Source of the DNA: Lumbricus rubellus
Lineage: Eukaryota; Annelida; Clitellata; Crassiclitellata; Lumbricidae
Length of the DNA: 64,000 bases
Assembly: GCA_945859605.1 (NCBI GenBank)
Contig: OX243815.1
Coordinates: 35,767,785-35,831,784, forward strand
Reading direction: 5' to 3'
Shown here: positions 44,228-55,854 of the stretch, in pieces
How the letters are laid out: each line of letters begins with the position of its first letter
How positions within the stretch are numbered: the stretch's first letter is position 1
Translations under genes and position numbers: made by a program
Notes under the pieces: model-generated
The model's input: only the letters and a program-made list of their open reading frames with translations
Told to the model about the DNA's origin: nothing
Database searches by the model: none

Positions 44228-44882
44228 CTGTGGCGTAGCCAGGAATTTATGATCGGGGTGGGGGGGGGGGTTATGGCCTGACCGGATGCACTTCCTCATG
44301 GATGTTACTCATAGCTTTTTCCACCTAAATTCAGGTTTTTTCGGACTTGTCGAGGTTTTTGTCATGATCTCAGGATCTAGCCTTTTTTCTCACAGCGAGT
44401 TTTTCAGACTTTTTAACATAAAAATATACTTTTTAAAGGTTAAAATGTGCAAACGACACAAAAAAGGAGAAAATTATGTCATTTTGGACCAAGAAATTGT
44501 AGATTTTGGAGCGAAAAAGTCATCGAAAATTTTAACAGGAAAAAGAGCAAATTTTGTTCGGTGGATGACAAAAAAGGTCCTTTGAAATTTCAAGCCCAAC
44601 AAATCTATGTTTTTCAGAGATTCTCAATCTAGCCACAGTATAAATAATTATTTATACTGTGATCTAGCCTTTATTTCGGCCGGATCTGACCTTTTTAAAA
44701 TTCAGAGTGGCATCCGTGCCCTTCCTGACACCAAACCAACAGTATTATAGCAAATAAAAAGGGAATAAAGTAAGAAAAAGAATTGTTGCTACAATTTAGT
44801 TTTTTCTTATTTAAGTGGAATGACCTTTTAATAAACTTTTTCCTAAACCAATGAGAGGTTTAACCCCTTGTCTACGCCACTG
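44228..44882. mobile_element. hAT-like element with CAGTGGCGTAG ends
   Basis: Left CTGTGGCGTAGCCAGG and right CCCTTGTCTACGCCACTG are inverts. Flanks TTGTATGC and CTGTATAG agree at five positions only, so the 8-bp TSD is decayed or the boundary has shifted. The short plus-strand frame 44286-44585 is not recognised. Confidence 0.65.
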
Positions 44883-44888
44883 CTGTAT

Positions 44889-47800
44889 AGTCTAGGCTTG
44901 GAATCTGAAAATTACACTGTTAGAAGCAAATCATGTAACAATTTGCTAACCGGTGTTTCTAGACTAATTCGACCCTCCTGAAAACGAAAATCGCGGTTAG
45001 CAAGCTGGATTTTTGGCCGTTCCATGGGAAAACAAGATGGCGGACAAAATGGCTTCCAATTGCTTAAAATGACTAAAAGTAAAGTATTGTATGTGATAGG
45101 AACACGGTTTTAGACTCTAAATTAAGACAACAAGATTCAAGGAATGCGATGGAATCAAAGACGTATATGTAGCACTGCAAAAAATCAAAATGGCGGACAA
45201 AATGGCGGCTAGAATCTTAAATGACCATAAATGAAGTTATGTATGCAATAGAAACATGATTTTAGAGTCTAAATCAACATTTTCGAGGTCAAAGAATGCG
45301 ATGGAACCAATGTCACATATGTATCACTGCACAAAAACCAAAATGGCGGACAAAATGGCGGCCAGAATCCTAAAATGGCTCCAAGTGAAGTCATGTTGGC
45401 AATTGGAATTTGATTTCAGTTTTTGTTGTCAGGTCTTTGCGAGATGGCTTCTGGGGCCTGTGCTGTGGAATTTATTTACAATGTTTCCTTATTTGGCCAA
45501 ATATGATCATTCAAATTATCACATGATCGTTAATTCCCTCGGCAAGTCTTAAACCAAGGAGTGTTCCGCAAAAGAACACCGAAGAAGTTATCATGCAGCA
45601 CCTTATCATAAGATTAATAGTGTATCAAACTAACTATCCCATCATCAATATCGTGCCATGAGCTTTCCTTGAAACCAATGGCATTGGTTGCTTTCTCAAA
45701 AGTAACTTGTCCAGTCAGCAACTTTTTAACAGAGGCATAGCATTTATTTATTTTTAATATTCTATGTAGGCCTCTTTAAGGCAGGCTACTCTTGTATCAC
45801 TCCCGACCTAACCAGTAACCACGATTAAATAGCACAGTTTTTAGATTCTTAAGGAACGGGGTGGAGTGATCCATGGCCAATAAGCGCTGTGAAAAGGCGT
45901 GGACATTTCAGGTTGTGGAACAAGCCACAGAGAATGAACGTTGCTGTCGAATAGCAGAAGCTTAGCTTGGTCAACCAACAGAAGAGTGGATCGACGCTGG
46001 ACACCGTAGTTGGAAAGTAGAGTTCGTGCAGATATAGTGGGCTAGTCCTTCAAAGCACCGCCTAACCAACACAGAGGCAATATGCTGCATGAGCTACCAC
46101 ATAAACCCTCCAAAGGTGAAGACATTTGGTGATCTGGCAGATACAATATGGTTGCCCGTGTAAAGGTACTTTCAATTGACTACAAGAGGGTCAATAATTA
46201 TTGTCTTGGATAGGTACTGGATCTGGACATTGCTTAAAAGAAAGGTGGAACCATACAGAAATGGTGACTATGATCACAACTTTGTCACTGTATAGAGTCT
46301 TGATTTAGCGGTACTCATTTGTCGGAAAATTGACTGAATGTTCTTGGCATGCCTGAAAGCAAAGCTGATCTAGCTTCGTTCCTGTCCATTCAGCTCTCAA
46401 CAGCCACATTTGGACATTTAGAGATATAGATGCAGCTGTTGCTGGTTGTTCCGTGAAAGAAGAAAAGGTGTTGCCTGCTACCGGGCCAGATGTGCATGCC
46501 TTATATTTAACGATGTTTGGGTGATGACGGGAATATCAGCAAAGTGGACGTTCATCCAATTCAAGCAACTATGAAGAAATATATTGGCTTTTCATGCCAT
46601 AACTGGATATGATGTGACATATTTAACAGGATTAAACTGAAAAAACGAATGAATAACCTAATTGTAATATGGTCACTTGCCTTTTACTTTGGGAACATTC
46701 CCCTCTCAGCTGAGTTAAGCTCATTACCAAACTGTAAGTTGGGAAAGGCCTATCTTCCATAATATTGATGCTCAGACACCATACTCATTAGGATGGAGTG
46801 AGGTGGAAGAAAGTAGGCCTAATCTTTACGAGTGTGGAGTGGCATTGGTCCTGCGCCACAGTCACATTATAGAGTTTGTTTACTGCAGATCATGCAAAGT
46901 TAACAAGCATATAGCATAGAGCCCTGCTGCTATCGAAGTGTGATCTTGGTATGTACACTTAGGTACAATTGCATTTGCAGCAACAATGCCTGAATTAACT
47001 CTACCCTACATGTATAGCAGTCAAGTCATGAAACATTGGATCAATTGATAAGGCAAGTCATGAAACATTTAAACCTTAATATTGCGCCAGCAATAGTTAA
47101 ACTTCAGTGCAATCATAAGCTATTAAAATATTCCCACTAGATAATCTCACTGCATTAAGCTCAATGGATAAAGAATTTACAATATGACTTTCTTAGAATA
47201 ATTTAACCAAGAAAACACTAGTCCAATCTGAATTCATCTCTCTACCACATACATTCAATACATTCATAGCTAGTAAAAGATGTTGTCCACCATTTTGGTT
47301 TTGGTTTTCTGGCAGTTTCACATAATATGTTATGTTCCCTTAATAAAATCACATTTCTTGACTCTGAAAATTTCAATTTACATTCTGGAATTATATTTCC
47401 ATCAGATATAGAATTTTACTAATAGCTAATTCAAGGATCTGGCCGCCATTTTGTCCACTACTTTGGTTTCTTTGCAGTGCTACATGTGTGACATTGGTTC
47501 CATCGAATTCTTTGACCTCGAAAATGTTGACTTATACCATGAAATCATGATTCCATTGCATCACCGACTTCATCTATAGCCATTGTAGGATTCTGGCCGC
47601 CATTTTGTCCGCCATTTTGGTTTTTGTGCAGTGCTACATATGTGAGCTTGGTTCCATCGCATTCCTTGACGTCGAAAATGTTGACTTAGACCCTGAAATC
47701 ATGTTTCTATTGCATACTTGACTTCACCTATAGCCATTTTAATATTCTGGTCGCCATTTTGTCCGCCATTTTGGTTTTCGTGCAGTGCTACATATGTGAG

Positions 47801-48234
47801 CTTGGTTCCATCGCATTCCTTGACGTCGAAAATGTTGATTTAGACTCTGAAATCATGTATCTATTGCATACGTAACTTCATTTATGGTCATTTAAGATTC
47901 TAGCCGCCATTTTGTCCGCCATTTTGATTTTTTTGCAGTGCTACATATATGTCTTTGATTCCATCGCATTCCGTGAATCCAGTTGTCTTAATTTAGAGTC
48001 TAAAACCGTGTTCCTATCACATACAATACTTTACTTTTAGTCATTTTAAGCAATTGGAAGCCATTTTGTCCGCCATCTTGTTTTTCCATGGAACGGCCAA
48101 AAATCCAGCTTGCTAACCGCGATTTTCGTTTTCAAGAGGGTCGAATTAGTCTAGAAACACCGGTTAGCAAATTGTTACATGATTTGCTTCTAACAGTGAT
48201 TTCTAGAGCTCTTTTGAAATTCCAAGCCTAGACT
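44889..48234. mobile_element. 3.3-kb foldback element with tandem-array arms
   Basis: Ends AGTCTAGGCTTGGAAT and ATTCCAAGCCTAGACT are perfect inverts, and the first about 160 bp of each arm match closely (TTAGAAGCAAATCATGTAAC; TTGGCCGTTCCATGG). Each arm then becomes a tandem array with a period near 155 bp whose core is ATGGCGGACAAAATGGCGG: three units at left (45032, 45189, 45342) and six at right (47290-48080, inverted). The centre (45480-47270) has no recognised coding. TSD not resolved. Superfamily unknown. Confidence 0.8.
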
Positions 48235-48270
48235 AGTATGCCAAAAAGCTGAATTGTTTCTTACAGCCAT

Positions 48271-48693
48271 GGGGCCGTCCATAAAGTAGGTCACACTATT
48301 TTTGACCCCCCCCGCACAAACTGTCACAAATCTCGGACCCCCCCCCCTAAAGTACGTCACACTTTCGAAATTTTTTAAACATTAACACCGAAAGGCTATA
48401 CATTATTAGGGCCTAAAACAAGGCTTCGCAGCAGTATTACTAGCGCTCCTAGCGAGAGGAATCGTGAACAACACATTCAGGGATACGCATTTCATGCTAT
48501 CTTGACATAAAACTAATTCAAATGTTTCACAAAATGTGTGAATTTTTTTAAGGCTATTAAATTATTAAATTCTTTAAAAAAATATATAAAAGAATTAGAA
48601 ATAAATAAATGTGTGACGTCACACATGGCCTGACCCCCCTGTCACACTTTCTTAAACCCCCCCTCGAGCGTGACATACTTTATGGACCCACCT
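48271..48693. mobile_element. MITE with GTCCATAAAGTA ends
   Basis: GGCCGTCCATAAAGTAGGTC at left and TGACATACTTTATGGACC at right are inverted. C/G homopolymers follow each end. A TGTGACGTCACACA palindrome is internal. Noncoding; TSD not resolved. Confidence 0.7.
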
Positions 48694-49477
48694 CTGTTAT
48701 ATTCTCAATTAATAGTTATCATGAGTGAAAAAGAAATCTGTATTTGCATACTTGGTCCTTCACTCTAATTTAAACATAAGCTTTACAGACTGAAACAATC
48801 AACTGCCATGGTAACTATTTATCAACTTACGGTCATCCATATAAAAGATGTCCCCAGAAATTATCTACTTTGGACCCATCCCTCCCCATCTGTTCACATC
48901 TAAATTTACCCCATACCCTTTTATAACCACAGCACAAATCCAAAATAAAAAGCATCACGAATAAGGCCATCAATAAACTCCAAAAGCACTAGTTCTCCTA
49001 TTCAACAAAGTTGCAAGTTATTTGAAATGTCATAATAGCGTAATTGTCATGCTTCTTTCATTGCTGTTGAGTAAATCATCTGCAAGTGGTCTTACATAAA
49101 GGAATCAATGAACCATATGACTTCAAGTTGCAAGCTATTGTTTTCTATAGCACAGGTTTTAATACGGCACAGGTTGTCTGAAAGAACAGTAAAAAATTCA
49201 GACGACACCCCCCACACCCTTGCCTGCGTTTCGATGATACCTGCCTGCACACCTCATTGTGGACATCCTTTATCGATACCCCCTTAAGTCATAAAGCCTT
49301 ATGAACAAATTTACAGACATTTCTCAACTTGCTCGATGGTATACAAATCTCAAAGCAGCAAAAGTTACATGGACAAGTCATGTTTTAAAAACAAGCTGAA
49401 GTCTATTAACTTGGACTTCACAGGAAGTTTGCTTAAATATTAAACAAATTCAAAATCAGATTTTCAGTGGCAATGAT
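48694..49477. other. 3' flank of eL29 gene
   Basis: AT-rich, no gene or repeat recognised. The transcript of eL29 should end near its start, just past the signal at 49478-49483. Confidence 0.5.
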
Positions 49478-49483
49478 TTTATT
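49478..49483 (-). terminator. RPL29: poly(A) signal AATAAA of eL29
   Basis: Minus-strand AATAAA, 84 bases after the stop codon, which gives the short 3' UTR usual for ribosomal protein genes. Confidence 0.75.
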
Positions 49484-49566
49484 GAAGAACTGAAACAATT
49501 CAACTGCAATCAACGCCACTAGAACGGGCCACATTGCGCATGAAGTCTCTCCCTTAAGGAAACAGT

Positions 49567-49662
49567 CTACTTTTCTTGGTGCGTTGCAACGGCCTTAGGC
49601 TCCGGGTGCCTCTTGTTGTGTTTCTTGGCGAACCTCATGTTACGAAGAAACTTTGGATCAAC
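49567..49662 (-). CDS. RPL29: eL29 exon 3
   Basis: VDPKFLRNMRFAKKHNKRHP, then EPKAVATHQEK and stop TAG (49567-49569). Acceptor tttgcttcag. Confidence 0.96.
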   Translation of the reverse strand, partial: VDPKFLRNMRFAKKHNKRHPEPKAVATHQEK

Positions 49663-52600
49663 CTGAAGCAAAGCAATGTGCAGCATGACAACTAACATGA
49701 CAAAATATATTAGTCATTTTTTTTACAAGTTTAAAATGTTAAACATGCAAGGATATTAATTTTATATGGTTCTGTCCATTTAAAATGTGCATACCATTTA
49801 ATTAACACGTTGGCACTACTTGTACCATGTACGCAAAAAATCATCATTTGGCTACCAAATTTATTAACTGTTATGGTTTACTTAAGATCTAACAGAATTT
49901 AAATATATTGTGATCAAAGGATATCGGATGACTATATAGCATAACACAGAACTGTAAATAGGTTCATGCAAACGTCATAATTAGAAACTTATTTTTCTTA
50001 CACACACAAATCGTCTAAACCCAGATTTACAAGTTACAGTACATAATATATGGACAACCCTTTAACCAGCAGAAAAGTAATGGAGCAACGAACCGACAAA
50101 CCACACTAGTCAAAGACAATAAAAACAAAGAGAATACACTTTAAACGAGTACAGAGGTCACTCCGCTCTGTTCCTTAAGAACCTAAAAACTGTTTTATTT
50201 AGCCATGGTTGTTGGGTCAGGAGCGCTTCTGAGTAGCCTACATTGAAGAGGCGCTATATAAATTTCCTAAATAAATCGCAAGACTGAAAATCATAAGTAT
50301 TTACGGATGTTCACACAAGTTATTAAAGGTGTTGAATCTAATTTAAAATTGCTTCATTCATATAATTTTATGGTGCCAACGAGGTATTTACTAAAAATGG
50401 TCACTAAACTTACAATATAAGGTTATCATCACATCCAAATGAACATGAAAACAAAGTCACTCATAGGGAGAAAGACTATATAAGCATGCTTTTTTGCAAT
50501 TACTTAATTTTCTTGTATCTTATCAAATGTTGGAACCAGCAAACTAAGACCAAAAAAGTATAGTTGGCTCAATAAAGCTAGATTCCATTTTTTTGCATAC
50601 ATTAAATCCCCCCAATTCAGACACAAGTTTTGACCGACTGGGTCTACAGGTATGCAATGCACATGTCCAGAACATGTATATCTAACCTTGGTGACCAACT
50701 ATACAGTGAATGACATTGCCAAACCGTTACAGTTTAAACAGGAAATTCTGAAAAAAATTAAATTTCTTTTAAATAATCATCAGTCAGAAAATCTACACAT
50801 TACATCAACTAGTGCACATAAGCTCTACGTTTGCTGAACAAGTCAAGAGCTTTAGCTAAAGATATAAAAACTACCAGACTATTTTTAAGGTGACACAAAC
50901 AGACCCAGTTTCTGGACATTCAATTCTTTAGTGATTCTTTAGCTATATCCTCATGATTAGGCCTAAAAAAAAAGTTGTGTTTCCGGTAACAGAGCTAAAA
51001 AAAATTGGGTAGGTAGGTCGGAAAATATTTTTATTTTGTAAAATATTTTTATGCAGTGACTATCCGAAAAAGTATACCCCACTAGTCTTTTTTGCACGCT
51101 GAAACAAAGTACGTGTTCTAAGCAAGTATAAACTGCCTATTTCCCGACTGCCTGCACCTAAAACTGCTCTAGAAACAGTCCTATTAATTTCATTTTGTTG
51201 ACGTCTCGTATGTTATGTCAATACAAATGTTAAAAAAAATGAAAAAAATTTAACTTTTTAAAAAAAAAAAAAAATTTTAATAAAAATTTTTTACAAAAAT
51301 ATTTGGGTCGCGGCCATAAAAATGGGTCGGTCGGGTTACCGGAAACACAACAATTTTTTTCTATGCCTTAAGCGAGTTCACGACACTCCATACTGTCAAA
51401 ACAAAAATCCATACATACAAGACAAATAAATTGGAAACTAATACACACCCCTTTCAGTGACGGGTAACGGTGTGCCTTTGGCCTCTTGATGCCATTCCTG
51501 TGTTGCTTCTTATCTAAATATAATGACCAAAAATTTAATTTTTTAAAATATAAGAAAACATTATAAAAGCTATTGAAAACTAAACTATTAACAAGGAATA
51601 CTATCATTGGCCAAATTATTTTAAAACCAAGTCAAGCAGAACTTTGGAATTTAATTACCGAATATGAAAATGCTTAGCTTCTTTACATTCAAATTGTCTA
51701 AATCCTAAATCAAGAACTCTACAAGTTGTAAAAACCCTGGGCTTTTTTAAGGTTTTTGAGATCGAAATAAATAATTGCCAAATTCTAAAAGTAATTTTTG
51801 AGCAAGTCCATTGGAACACCTCTATGCTTCCTGTCCTGGACCCGAAAAAACATTGTTATGGATTCAAAGTACAAGTTGATATATATTTGGCATGGGGATG
51901 TTAACGAATACAGGAAATATGAATGTCGGTTTCAAAAGCAGTTATCAGATTTTATTGCTCACAAACATCAATAATAAAATTCATTTAAAAAATCATTTTC
52001 AAAAATCATAAGAGACGATTCATGCATTTGCATGACAGCAGGTATGACGTTGCATTACACATGGCCCAGTGTATAATAGGTCGTTGGCAATACAAAAAAC
52101 TCAGTAACTTAATACAGCTAACTCAAATCAGCTTAACCCTTTCGTTACGGCGCATGTACCCAGGGGCCGCACGGAGGGACTATAACCCACAGGCTGTAAA
52201 CCCGTCATGGCGACAGGTTTCATACAGCAGGTGGGTTTTGAAACCCGTTGCCGCGACGGGTTGGCGTAATTGCAGAACACGGGACGCTAGTTTTGCTAGT
52301 TTTTCAGCGGCTTTAGCGTTTTGTTTTTACCTTTCGTGATGATCTGTCTGTCCGATAGAAAGCCAAGATGAGGTCATAAAAAAGCCAAGAAAAGCCAAGT
52401 TAATAATTATTGACTATGTCAGTTATTTCATTTAAAAAGAAGCTATTTTATCCGTTAAATTGTGATGCTTAAGAAATTATGTATAATTAATCCTGAAATT
52501 AATGTATGTTAAATTGTTAATAATTTGTTCCGTTCGCCGATTTTCTAACATACTATCATTTAGGAAGAGAGTGAAAGACAAGATCTTGGGAAAAAAGCCA

Positions 52601-53427
52601 AGTAGCGGTATCACTAATGTCCTATGTATAATAATTATGCGTGACGTATTTTTAATTTGAATAACCTACGTTCATTGGCTGATGTGAGGTCAAGTCAACG
52701 GTTGTGCTTAATATACTGACTTTTTTTGGTTGACAAAAAGGTCAGGTTTATGTTAAAATATTTTATAAAAACAGCATATTTATGACAAATTTCTAATATA
52801 TGTAGCCCTAATTAAATACTAATAAGTCCTTTTTATTTATTTAATGCAACGTTCAATTTAAATGATTTTAAATTGGATATAATTGTTAAATCTTGTAATA
52901 TAATATGTTGTGGAAGTCTCGAGATTAAACCACGCCTACAAAACAGTTTGTTTTGAAATCGCTAAGAAAAACTAGCAAAACTAGCGTCCCGTGTTCTGCA
53001 ATTACGCCGACGGGTTTCATAACGAAATGGTTAAATTCCATTCCCAGAAAAAGATTCATCATGGATCCCTAAAGTTTAGTTTCTACATTACAACATAAAT
53101 TTTATCAGGGCAAATAAACTTCTCAGGATATATTTGAATATATGTTAACGGTGATGGCAGGCAGACCATTCTAGTTAAACTTGTAAGAAATCAAATGCTT
53201 GAACGGAAAATGTATTCATGATACGTTAAGTTACACATTTCACCACTTCAGAGAATCGGGTTTTAGATATTCAGAACGACCCCTTTATTTCAAACTGTCA
53301 ACAGTAATATTGAGACTAAAGCATGACCAAGGCTTGCTTTTAAAATCACGTTCCATGCAGATTTGCAGGAAGTGCGAATACATAACATACTCTGATTGTG
53401 ATTTGTGTGGTTCTTGGACTTCGCCAT
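49567..53427 (-). CDS. RPL29: 60S ribosomal protein eL29, complete, three coding exons
   Basis: Exons on the minus strand are 53391-53427, 51449-51513 and 49567-49662. Together they encode 65 residues. The protein starts MAKSKNHTNHNQNKKQHRNG, continues IKRPKAHRYPSLKGVDPKFL and RNMRFAKKHNKRHPEPKA, and ends ATHQEK. This matches the conserved N-terminal 55 residues of eL29, including HRNGIK(K/R)P and FLRN(M/Q)R(F/Y)AKK. The long Lys/Ala tail of vertebrate RPL29 is missing, as in yeast and many invertebrates. It is a structural protein of the large ribosomal subunit. The AG before the start (tatctcag, 17 bp upstream of ATG) suggests a 5' UTR intron. Confidence 0.96.
50211..50270 (+). mobile_element. 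short interspersed repeat, tail block
   Basis: TCAGGAGCGCTTCTGAGTAG then TTGAAGAGGCGCTATATAAA. The upstream 50 bp (TTCCTTAAGAACCTAAAAAC...) recur inverted at about 45830-45860 inside the 3.3-kb element, so the family extends beyond the tail block. Confidence 0.65.
50966..51361. mobile_element. MITE with TTGTGTTTCCGGTAAC ends
   Basis: AAAGTTGTGTTTCCGGTAAC at left is inverted at right as GTTACCGGAAACACAACAAT. A TA dinucleotide lies outside each end, consistent with a TA duplication. The interior has further GGGT(A/C)GGTCGG matches. 396 bp, noncoding. Confidence 0.7.
51449..51513 (-). CDS. RPL29: eL29 exon 2
   Basis: Two bases complete Asn, then KKQHRNGIKRPKAHRYPSLK and Gly. Donor GGG|gtgtgt, acceptor atatttag. 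Confidence 0.96.
52137..53030. mobile_element. piggyBac-like nonautonomous element, 894 bp, TTAA-flanked
   Basis: CCCTTTCGTTA at left and TAACGAAATGG at right are inverted with one mismatch and bounded by TTAA (52133-52136, 53031-53034). A perfect subterminal inverted repeat of about 42 bp (GGCGTAATTGCAGAACACGG... at 52263, inverted at 52966-53007) lies inside. No transposase. It sits in eL29 intron 1. Confidence 0.85.
53391..53427 (-). CDS. RPL29: eL29 exon 1 (coding part)
   Basis: MAKSKNHTNHNQ plus one base, donor CAGA|gtatgt. The ATG at 53425-53427 gives the family N-terminus. Confidence 0.93.
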
Positions 53428-53769
53428 CTTTCTTCAAGTCGACAAACCTGAGATATTCCAAAACAGCAACAGGTTATAGCTGCAACTACCGATGCCTAAG
53501 AAATCAAATTATACAATTTCCAAGTATACACCAATGCCAATTAAATATAGTTCAAGTTAAAATACGCCTCGCCTGCTTTCTACATTCAGTTGGGCATGCG
53601 TTACGCTAGCTAAAAAAAATTACATAAGTTACATAAATACAGTAAATTTCAAGCTTAAATTGCATGATACATGCGAACAATTAAATAAAACGGTAAGTAC
53701 TAATAAGTAAAGCAATAAAATAACCAGATGTTGTAAGATTGAAATTGGAATAAATACTTCTTTAAATTC

Positions 53770-53812
53770 AAAAGACCCGATGAGACCGGAAACGTATACA
53801 AAAGGAAGTAGC
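53770..53812 (-). promoter_or_regulatory. RPL29: possible TOP-type transcription start of eL29
   Basis: On the minus strand CTTCCTTTTG (53799-53808) is a pyrimidine tract of the kind at ribosomal protein gene starts. A noncoding exon from here could splice to the AG just before the eL29 start codon. This is inferred from position only. Confidence 0.3.
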
Positions 53813-54039
53813 TACCAAACTTTTTTCACAAGTCTTCTAGCAAAACTAATGAAGATGTGGCGGTCAAACATTGACTAAGTTATATAAGCAAGTAAGTATA
53901 TTGTTTTATTTACCCAACTGGATATCCGCGATATGGTTTACGACTTTACACGAAACTATTATAGGCATCATGAGGCATTGTTTTTAAAAACGCTTTCGTC
54001 ATTAACTTGTCCGATAGTGAGGCAATTCGGTCATGCGGT

Positions 54040-54150
54040 CTGAGACGCATGAGCGAGGACGGTAGAGTAATGGTTAGGCCTAACACGCTGACGCAAAGAA
54101 TGAGAGGTAGGGCCTACAGTGAGTTCGAGCCCCCGTTTGGCGGATATGGC
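54040..54150 (+). mobile_element. tRNA-like SINE fragment
   Basis: GGACGGTAGAGTAATGGTTA resembles an A-box region, and GAGTTCGAGCCCCCGTTTGG resembles a B-box and T-arm about 60 bp later. No paired acceptor stem is visible, so it is not a functional tRNA. Confidence 0.5.
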
Positions 54151-54811
54151 TTATAGGCTGGTATTAGCGCCGTGTAGGTCTAGATGTCATCTGCAAATGC
54201 GATGTCATGTTCGTATTTTCAAAATGAATTCTATAATTTAAATTTTTTATACACTCAATTTCACAGTGTCAAGTCCAGATCGATTGTATAGGCCTACAAC
54301 AAAATGGACAGCTGAACCTCTATAATTATTATGAAACCAAGCACGTGTAAGTAAGGACTGTAAGGTAGTGTGGAGTGTGGACAATGAACACAACGAGGAA
54401 GCCTCTATAGCTTTGCCAACATTGCGATATTAGGCCTAAATATCAAGGAATAGGCATACATGTATAAACTTTATACGCTTGACAGTCAAATACTTTCAAA
54501 AATGTTTCTGTGCAGAACCAAAAAGTGGCGGTGACTATGCCCCACTTTTAAAAGTGGTGGTGACTGGCCACAATGTCATAATAGAAAGTTACGCCTATCC
54601 ATGGATAGAAAGGGGATGATCGTCTCAATGGCGAAGAGTTCACAAAGATATTTTGGCTGGGATTATAAAAAGGAGTTGTAGGTTCGGGTCAGTACTTTTA
54701 AATGAATTCGCCTTGAGATTTTTAACCAATGGAGTTATAGTACAAAAATATCGAGATGTCTTTATACTTTTTCTGCATTGTCTGGCTATGCGAATTGCCA
54801 GACAAGTAAGC

Positions 54812-54849
54812 TAGGCTTACTTGTAGGCCTAGGCCTACAAGTAAGCCTA
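54812..54849. repeat. 38-bp perfect palindrome
   Basis: TAGGCTTACTTGTAGGCCT and its exact inverse meet without a spacer. The AGGCCTA word is common elsewhere in this window. A direct repeat of about 24 bp (TGTGTACTGCCATACTGGAG) lies at 54883-54930. Confidence 0.85.
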
Positions 54850-55452
54850 CTGGTCGAAACTATGCTCACGCTCTGGAACTTTGTGTGTACTGCCATACTG
54901 GAGATGTGTGTACTGCCATACTGGAGAGAATGTTCCGGTTGCCTCGTGATGTAGGCACTTGTGATTATTATTATGCTGTGCTTGCACACTTCTATAGATT
55001 GTTCTCATTCGATGTTTCCAAGGTTCAATTTGGTACATGCTTGCTTACTTAGGCCTACTTAATAATAATTATTATGTTGTTGGTCCCTTTTGATAGCAGT
55101 TGCGTTAAGTTTGGGCTACATCTTGCTTCGTTGTGTGAATATGTTTTGTAATCAATAGCAACGCTTGACCTAGTTATATTAATATCGATGTTCGTGAATC
55201 GTGAAATGGTTGAATTTGTTGCTATAATATAATATAATAATTCTTTGTAATGTGTTTAGGCTACGAAACGTTTTAGACTAAATAGATGATCTAGGTATTT
55301 TATTTTTCTTGTTCTCATTCGCTTATTAAATGCGAGAAAGTAATTCTGTATGTTGCTTTATGATTATGTTCTATCTCTAGAGCCTCACCATGTGGTTCTT
55401 CGGAATTCCGAGTTCTAAAAGGGAGAACCCCTTCGGCTTAAACTATCTCTTG

Positions 55453-55854
55453 GGTTATTTTCTATAATGGCTCGGTAGTATTTCTATAATGGCTCGGTAG
55501 CAAGTAAACATTATGGCCGCCGCAGATAGATGCAGAATTAGAGCGGCCTGACATACGGCGATCGATAGCCCGATATTTCCGCGACCTACGGCGAACTATA
55601 GGCCAATGTTTTCGCGAAAGTAAGTAAGTAAAACTACAATGAAAAGGTGTATTTTCATAAATATTAATACGCTTAAATAAGCTAAATAACACAACAAAAT
55701 CGATTCACCTTAACACATGGCCGCCAGATACGAGATATCTATCGATCGCCGTATGTCAGGCCGTTCTAATTCTGCACCTATCTGCGGCGGCCATAACGTT
55801 TACTTGCTACCGAGCCATTATAGAAATACTACCAAGCCATTATAGAAAATAACC
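55453..55854. mobile_element. MITE family X, copy 2
   Basis: Ends GGTTATTTTCTATAATGGCT and inverse. TCTATAATGGCTCGGTAG is doubled in each arm. The middle (55535-55700) matches copy 1 at 41494-41896, but the outer arms differ except GGTTATT. Noncoding; flanks show no clear TSD. Confidence 0.75.

Larger units (their letters stand above)
49663..51448. other. eL29 intron 2
   Basis: 1.8 kb holding a repeat tail at 50211-50270 and a MITE at 50966-51361. Ribosomal protein introns often carry snoRNAs. No confident box C/D or H/ACA pair was found by eye. Confidence 0.6.

Noticed and set aside
45780..46640. Coding centre of the 3.3-kb foldback element
   Set aside because: No frame longer than about 60 residues, and no similarity that I could recognise on either strand.
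49663..51448. snoRNA in the eL29 intron
   Set aside because: Scattered TGATGA- and CTGA-like words occur, but without a convincing pair plus terminal stem.
54040..54150. Possible functional tRNA gene
   Set aside because: Box-like words are present, but no acceptor-stem pairing or anticodon arm can be drawn. Treated as a SINE fragment.
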